This document shows positions 6,751 through 10,840 of a stretch of 10,840 nt of DNA, in pieces. Below the pieces are notes generated by a model. It was not told where the DNA came from. It was given only the letters and a program-made list of their open reading frames with translations, and did no database searches. Numbering within the stretch: position 1 is the first letter of the stretch; the number at the start of each line of letters is the position of its first letter. The position numbers and the translations under genes are program-made. The stretch is from Candidatus Bipolaricaulota bacterium (GTDB taxonomy: Bacteria; Bipolaricaulota; Bipolaricaulia; UBA7950; UBA9294): assembly GCA_018399865.1 (NCBI GenBank), contig JAGYNL010000240.1, positions 1-10,840 on the forward strand. The letters run 5' to 3'.

Positions 6751-7453
6751 AAAAGCCTTACAAGCAGCGGGAGAGGGCTTGCTAGCAGTGCTTTTCCCGC
6801 CCCGCTGTCTATTGTGCGGGAAACCGACCGCGCACCTAAACGCACTTTGCGAAGACTGCATACATGATCTTCCAAGCCTTACGGGTCCACGTTGTGTGAA
6901 GTGCCAGGCTCCGCTTTCAGACCCATCTATGGATCTTTGTCGCTCCTGTGGAACGCAGCAACGATGGTTCGATCTCGCTTTGTCACTAGGTCCTTACGAT
7001 AGCGCTTGGGGGGACCTCACAAGGGCGTTTAAGTTTGATAAGGAACAGGCAGTGAAAAGATTTCTCGTGAAGCAAATGGCGGATTATCTGGTCGATGTCG
7101 GATTGTCTCAAGATATAGATATTGTTACTTACGTCCCCATGACTCGCCGCTCGCTACGTGAACGAGGATTCAACCAAGCAAAACTATTGGCACTTGGTGT
7201 AGGACGGCTAGTTGATCGGCCAGCAGAGCGGCTGCTGAGAAAACTGCGCGAAACAGCACCGCAAGCCCGGTTGTCAGCGCAGCAAAGGCAGAAGAACTTG
7301 CGAGGCGCATTCCAGCCGATAAGATCTGTATCTGGTAATGTGCTTCTTATCGATGATATATTCACAACCGGATCTACCGTGGAGGAATGTGCTCATGCAC
7401 TGAAAGATGGCGGTTGCAGGGAGGTCATGGTTCTCACTATAGCCCGGGCGTGA
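6695..7453 (+). CDS. comF: ComF family protein (amidophosphoribosyltransferase-like)
   Basis: A ComF/ComFC homologue of up to 252 residues. Four CxxC pairs (Cys38/41, 52/55, 67/70, 82/85) form the N-terminal zinc-binding part, after FPPRC. A type I phosphoribosyltransferase domain follows, with RRSLRERGFNQAKLL (151-165) and the PRPP loop VLLIDDIFTTGST (216-228). ComFC is needed for DNA uptake in naturally competent bacteria, but comF genes are widespread and the biochemical role here is unknown. The start is uncertain. ATG 6695 overlaps the end of gap by 56 bases and has AAGGTGGT 8 bases upstream. TTG 6779, preceded by GGGAG, would begin the protein at LAVLFPPRC and avoid the overlap; the first 20 residues from ATG 6695 show no ComF-like character. 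It ends 11 bases before the hydrolase gene. Confidence 0.88.
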   Translation: MTTSGDTQTSWCAWPRYSRKALQAAGEGLLAVLFPPRCLLCGKPTAHLNALCEDCIHDLPSLTGPRCVKCQAPLSDPSMDLCRSCGTQQRWFDLALSLGPYDSAWGDLTRAFKFDKEQAVKRFLVKQMADYLVDVGLSQDIDIVTYVPMTRRSLRERGFNQAKLLALGVGRLVDRPAERLLRKLRETAPQARLSAQQRQKNLRGAFQPIRSVSGNVLLIDDIFTTGSTVEECAHALKDGGCREVMVLTIARA

Positions 7454-7464
7454 AGGAGGGGTAA

Positions 7465-8046
7465 ATGCGGGTTGAAACAATTTGCCTAGGCGAGTTAGCC
7501 ACAAATTGCTACCTTGTCGATGCTGGCGAACTGACCATACTGATCGATCCCGCAGAGTTTTGTGAGGCCCTCACTTCTTTCATCGGAAATCGCCATATTG
7601 ACTTCGTAATCAATACTCACGGCCACTTCGATCACATCGGAGGTAATTGGGAGCTGCACAAAGCAGGGGCAGAGTTACTCATTCACAAGGCAGACCTTCC
7701 ACTGGTGGATCACTTTTACCCTGACCATTCGCCGTTCGATCGTTACATAGTGGATGGGGAAACACTACCGGGAGGATTTCGCGTGATGCACACCCCTGGC
7801 CATTCACCAGGAAGCGTTGTCTTAGTCAAAGATAACGCGTTGTTTGTTGGAGACCTCTTATTTGCAGGGTCAATTGGGAGAACCGACTTTCCAGGAGGTT
7901 CCATTACTAACATGAACAAATCGCTTTCGCTCTTGATGGCCCTTCCTGGTGATTACCAGGTGTATCCAGGGCATGGTCCATCAACTACGCTAGCTAGAGA
8001 AAAACGTGCAAATCCATATCTCATCCGCTTGAGACCAACCACATGA
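7465..8046 (+). CDS. Metallo-beta-lactamase-fold hydrolase (glyoxalase II-like)
   Basis: A protein of 193 residues containing all the usual metal ligands of the MBL fold: THGHFDH (His52, His54, Asp56, His57), HTPGHSPGS (His113), GDLLF (Asp130) and YPGHG (His170). GSIGRTDFPGG (136-145) is typical of the short glyoxalase II-like group, to which Bacillus YqgX and E. coli YcbL belong. Such proteins hydrolyse thioesters such as S-lactoylglutathione or other small esters; many lack a proven substrate. It lacks the C-terminal helical domain of full-size glyoxalase II, so the name hydroxyacylglutathione hydrolase would be too specific. The start has an AAGGAGGGG site. Its stop overlaps the dnaG start as ATGA, so the two are translationally coupled. 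Confidence 0.93.
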   Translation: MRVETICLGELATNCYLVDAGELTILIDPAEFCEALTSFIGNRHIDFVINTHGHFDHIGGNWELHKAGAELLIHKADLPLVDHFYPDHSPFDRYIVDGETLPGGFRVMHTPGHSPGSVVLVKDNALFVGDLLFAGSIGRTDFPGGSITNMNKSLSLLMALPGDYQVYPGHGPSTTLAREKRANPYLIRLRPTT

Positions 8047-9794
8047 GCACAGAGCGTGCCGACGTAAAACAGATAAAAGACCGGACCGACATCGTGGCGG
8101 TGATCTCCCGATACGTCACTCTCACCAAGGCCGGATCAAACTACAAAGGTCGCTGCCCATTTCACAAGGATGACACACCATCGCTATCAGTAAGTCCAGA
8201 GAAAGGATTATGGCATTGCTTCGGTTGTGGTGCGGGGGGAGATGTGATCGGATTCTTGATGAAAATTGAAAATATAACCTTTGTCGAAGCTGCTGAACGC
8301 CTAGCAGCAGAGGCTGGCCTTTCTTTCTCCGCAGGCAAGACCGACGATTCACGAGATGAGCTTTTCGAGATAAGTACCGCTGTGTCACGATGGTTTACCG
8401 ATAACCTCATAAACAGCCCAAAGGGACGGAGGGCAAGACAGTATTTGCTGAAGCGAGGATATCCGGAAGACGCCTGGCAAAGGTTCGGCCTTGGTTATAC
8501 TCCGGCAGGCTGGGATAATCTGAAAAAACAGTTTGCCAATAGGTATAGCCTTAACCGACTGATTGAGCTGGGCCTGGTAATAAAGAAGAATGATGGTTCT
8601 ACATACGATCGTTTCCGTGACCGGGTGATCTTTCCCATCTTAGATCTCTCTGGACGACCTATTGCATTTGGTGGTCGAAGCTTTGACGGACAACCAAAGT
8701 ACCTAAACTCCCCCAAAACAGCTCTTTTCGACAAAGGAAATCAGCTTTATGGCCTGTCATGGGCCCGCGAGCCTATGCAAAAGGCAGGAAAAGCAATCCT
8801 AGTTGAGGGTTACACTGACGTCATCTCGCTTCATTTAGCTGGGATAACAAACGCCGTGGGTAGCATGGGCACCTCACTTACACAAGGCCAGGCACGCCTT
8901 CTGGGACGCTTTGTCAAGGATGCAGTGATATCCTACGACCGCGACACGGCTGGCGGGATGGCATCTCTACGCGGGATGGGGATCTTGCGCAATAACGGAT
9001 TGTCGGTAAAAGTAGTAAAACTACCAGAAAATGATGATCCAGACACCTTGTTGCGAAGAGATGGAGCAGAAAGGATGCAGCAACTTATAGAGTCGGCTGC
9101 TCCTTTTCACGTCTTCTACATCGAGTCTTTGAAAGAAAGGCACGATATAAAATCTATTTCTGGAAAGGAAAGTGCGTTGGAGGAGGCAAGACCTTTCTTT
9201 CAAGAAATTCGCAGCCTCCCGTTGCGCCAAGAGATCGCCTCTCGGCTAGCAGAACTCCTTGACCTTCCCTTTGATAATTTGATACAAGAACTATCGCGAG
9301 GAAAACAACAATGGACACCAAGTGTAAATACCAGCAATAAAGAACACCATTGGGATCCGCAGCGGGTAATCTTATCACTGCTATTGCGTGGCGAGGTGAC
9401 CTGGGAAAGAATAGCCCGAGTCGTTTCAGTAGAGGATTTTGCCCCTAGCTATCGACCAATTGTTGAACAAATCTCGAAAACAAAAGGCCAACTGGCCCCA
9501 TCTTCTATGACAACGTTCCTTGATGAAGACTGTGCTCATGAGGTAAGCTACCTTACTTTGTCTGAACCGCTGTGGAGCGATGTTGAGAAGGCCCTCCAGG
9601 ATGCCTTGGAGCGACTGGTCAAGCTCCCAGAGATAGAGAAGAAACTTAAGGTTTTGCGCGGCAGAATAGAGGATGCTGAGCGAGCAGGTGATCATCGCCA
9701 CCTCGATGAACTGCAAAGCGCCTACAGTGCGCTAGTAGCCCAGAGGCTGTCCAGGAGGAGGAGAAAAGATGCCAAGAAGCAAACAGCAAGCTAA
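8043..9794 (+). CDS. dnaG: DnaG, DNA primase
   Basis: A full-length bacterial primase of 583 residues (E. coli has 581), which makes RNA primers for lagging-strand synthesis and works with the DnaB helicase. The N-terminal CHC2 zinc domain has Cys38, His41, Cys59 and Cys62 (GRCPFH, WHCFGCG). The RNA polymerase core includes FRDRVIFPI (191-199) and GRPIAFGGR. The TOPRIM domain holds Glu255 in LVEGYTDV, with Asp299 and Asp301 in SYDRDTAGG. The last 150 or so residues are poorly conserved and should be the helicase-binding domain; the tail is very basic ([10 protein letters not shown]). The ATG overlaps the preceding stop by 4 bases and has little ribosome binding site of its own. The 3' end overlaps rpoD by 26 bases and contains its ribosome binding site. 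Confidence 0.98.
   Translation: MSTERADVKQIKDRTDIVAVISRYVTLTKAGSNYKGRCPFHKDDTPSLSVSPEKGLWHCFGCGAGGDVIGFLMKIENITFVEAAERLAAEAGLSFSAGKTDDSRDELFEISTAVSRWFTDNLINSPKGRRARQYLLKRGYPEDAWQRFGLGYTPAGWDNLKKQFANRYSLNRLIELGLVIKKNDGSTYDRFRDRVIFPILDLSGRPIAFGGRSFDGQPKYLNSPKTALFDKGNQLYGLSWAREPMQKAGKAILVEGYTDVISLHLAGITNAVGSMGTSLTQGQARLLGRFVKDAVISYDRDTAGGMASLRGMGILRNNGLSVKVVKLPENDDPDTLLRRDGAERMQQLIESAAPFHVFYIESLKERHDIKSISGKESALEEARPFFQEIRSLPLRQEIASRLAELLDLPFDNLIQELSRGKQQWTPSVNTSNKEHHWDPQRVILSLLLRGEVTWERIARVVSVEDFAPSYRPIVEQISKTKGQLAPSSMTTFLDEDCAHEVSYLTLSEPLWSDVEKALQDALERLVKLPEIEKKLKVLRGRIEDAERAGDHRHLDELQSAYSALVAQRLSRRRRKDAKKQTAS
9753..9763 (+). promoter_or_regulatory. Ribosome binding site of rpoD inside dnaG
   Basis: AGGAGGAGGAG lies in the last codons of dnaG, where it also encodes part of its arginine-rich tail. 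One AGGAGG (9756-9761) ends 7 bases before the ATG at 9769, which fixes the rpoD start within dnaG. Confidence 0.8.
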
Positions 9795-10840
9795 ATCTGA
9801 ACAAGGCACAACCGACTCAACAGACAAGCAGCCAATCAAAGCAGTTAACCTTTCAGACAACTCTCCCGACCAGATGGATGAAGATAATGATCTCGTCGGG
9901 AACGATGCTCTCGATGAGGAAGAGGGTATTTCTGATAGCGATGACTCTGTGGACGAGGATGATTTACTGGATGATGACGCTGTCTTGCTAGAGGACGAAT
10001 CTCTAGCAACAGACGAGATAGACATTGATGAAACGGATGACCAGGAGGAAACACAGACCAAAAAAGATCATCGCCACAAAGTAATAAGAACGGATAGATC
10101 CTCTCGCAGAGAGGACCCTGTAAAGACATACCTCCGAGAGATTGGCCAATATCACTTGTTAAGCAAGGATGAGGAAGTAGAACTAGCAACATCCATGGAA
10201 CGTGGAAACTTAGTTCGCTGTATCAGAGAAAGTGCAGTAGCAGAAGAAAGGCTCAGCCGTGTAGTTTTTTCTAGACAAGCGGGTATGAGTCTCCTGCCAG
10301 AGGATGTTGAACAGGAACTAAAGCAACTTGTAGATGAAGGCAAAAAAGCCGCTGTCTTTCTCGGGCTTGCCAAAAACAAGAACAATGTTAAACTGGCCAG
10401 TCTTTTGCAGAAGAAAGGCCAAGAACTAGAGGAGATCGACGCGCAAGCAAGGGCTTCACGGGATAGACTAACAATATCTAACCTGCGCTTAGTAGTCTCC
10501 ATCGCCAAGCGTTACACAAACCGGGGCCTTTCCTTCCTCGATTTGATCCAGGAAGGAAACATGGGCCTGATGAAGGCGGTAGAGAAGTTCGATTACAAGA
10601 GAGGATTTAAATTCTCTACCTATGCAACATGGTGGATCAGGCAGGCAATCACACGCGCAATTGCTGATCAGTCAAGGACCATCCGCGTTCCAGTGCACAT
10701 GATTGAAACAGTTAGAGACCTCAAGCGCATCAAGCGAGAGTTCATTCAACAACACGGGGCAGCCCCTACCCTTGAGGATATCTCTCAGATCACAGGAATC
10801 AGCATTGACAGAATAAAGAAGATCGAGAATGTATCTTCTT
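9769..10840 (+). CDS. rpoD: RNA polymerase primary sigma factor, sigma-70 family (3' end outside window)
   Basis: The first 357 codons of a primary sigma factor are present. After a basic start, residues 36-94 are very rich in Asp and Glu, in the place of region 1.1. Region 1.2 follows at 114-145 ([22 protein letters not shown]). Residues 148-228 form a poorly conserved helical insert, between 1.2 and 2.1, which Bacillus SigA lacks. Regions 2.1-2.4 (about 229-305) are canonical: [44 protein letters not shown] for -10 recognition, then TIRVPVHM entering region 3. Regions 3.2 and 4 lie beyond the edge. This is the housekeeping sigma that directs RNA polymerase to most promoters. It follows dnaG as in the classical macromolecular synthesis operon, with a 26-base overlap instead of a gap. 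Confidence 0.97.
   Translation, partial: MPRSKQQAKSEQGTTDSTDKQPIKAVNLSDNSPDQMDEDNDLVGNDALDEEEGISDSDDSVDEDDLLDDDAVLLEDESLATDEIDIDETDDQEETQTKKDHRHKVIRTDRSSRREDPVKTYLREIGQYHLLSKDEEVELATSMERGNLVRCIRESAVAEERLSRVVFSRQAGMSLLPEDVEQELKQLVDEGKKAAVFLGLAKNKNNVKLASLLQKKGQELEEIDAQARASRDRLTISNLRLVVSIAKRYTNRGLSFLDLIQEGNMGLMKAVEKFDYKRGFKFSTYATWWIRQAITRAIADQSRTIRVPVHMIETVRDLKRIKREFIQQHGAAPTLEDISQITGISIDRIKKIENVSS

Noticed and set aside
6202..6861. A 219-codon open frame on the minus strand
   Set aside because: It lies opposite the conserved GAPDH catalytic domain and the start of comF; the translation has no domain character and no ribosome binding site stands out.
1..10840. Mobile elements, tRNA genes, CRISPR arrays or defence genes
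   Set aside because: No transposase or integrase motif, tRNA-like sequence, regular repeat-spacer series or defence domain was seen; nearly all sequence is covered by core genes.

Overview
The window reads as ordinary, dense bacterial core genome at moderate GC, with no mobile elements, RNA genes or CRISPR array that I could find. Two divergent transcription units start from a short intergenic region near 2360-2472. The DXP-independent vitamin B6 pathway (PdxS/PdxT), a SigA/RpoD-type primary sigma factor directly downstream of dnaG, an MgtE transporter and a YajC-SecD pair would fit Chloroflexota (for example Dehalococcoidia) or Bacillota. This lineage guess is weak and rests on gene content only.

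Leftward unit (minus strand, 2359 down to 1): mgtE (Mg2+ transporter), an unrecognised protein with about six membrane segments, yajC and the start of secD, which leaves the window after 41 codons. The genes are 2 to 22 bases apart, and a good extended -10 promoter lies just upstream of mgtE. The unit therefore combines magnesium uptake, an unknown membrane protein and accessory subunits of the Sec translocon.

Rightward part (plus strand): first comes a stand-alone gamma-glutamyltransferase-family gene (2473-4107). A 157-base gap follows, holding an inverted repeat and a good -10 box. After it comes a tightly packed run of seven genes: pdxS, pdxT, gap, comF, a metallo-beta-lactamase-fold hydrolase, dnaG and rpoD (cut by the window end). 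Junctions in this run are 0 to 11 bases, or overlaps, so it could be one operon. It would join PLP synthesis, glycolysis, a competence-type phosphoribosyltransferase, a glyoxalase II-like hydrolase, and the primase and primary sigma factor of the classical macromolecular synthesis operon.

I saw no clearly new biological system. The points most worth a second look are the mixed seven-gene operon, the unknown membrane protein whose last codons carry the yajC ribosome binding site, and the acidic N-terminus and insert of the sigma factor.
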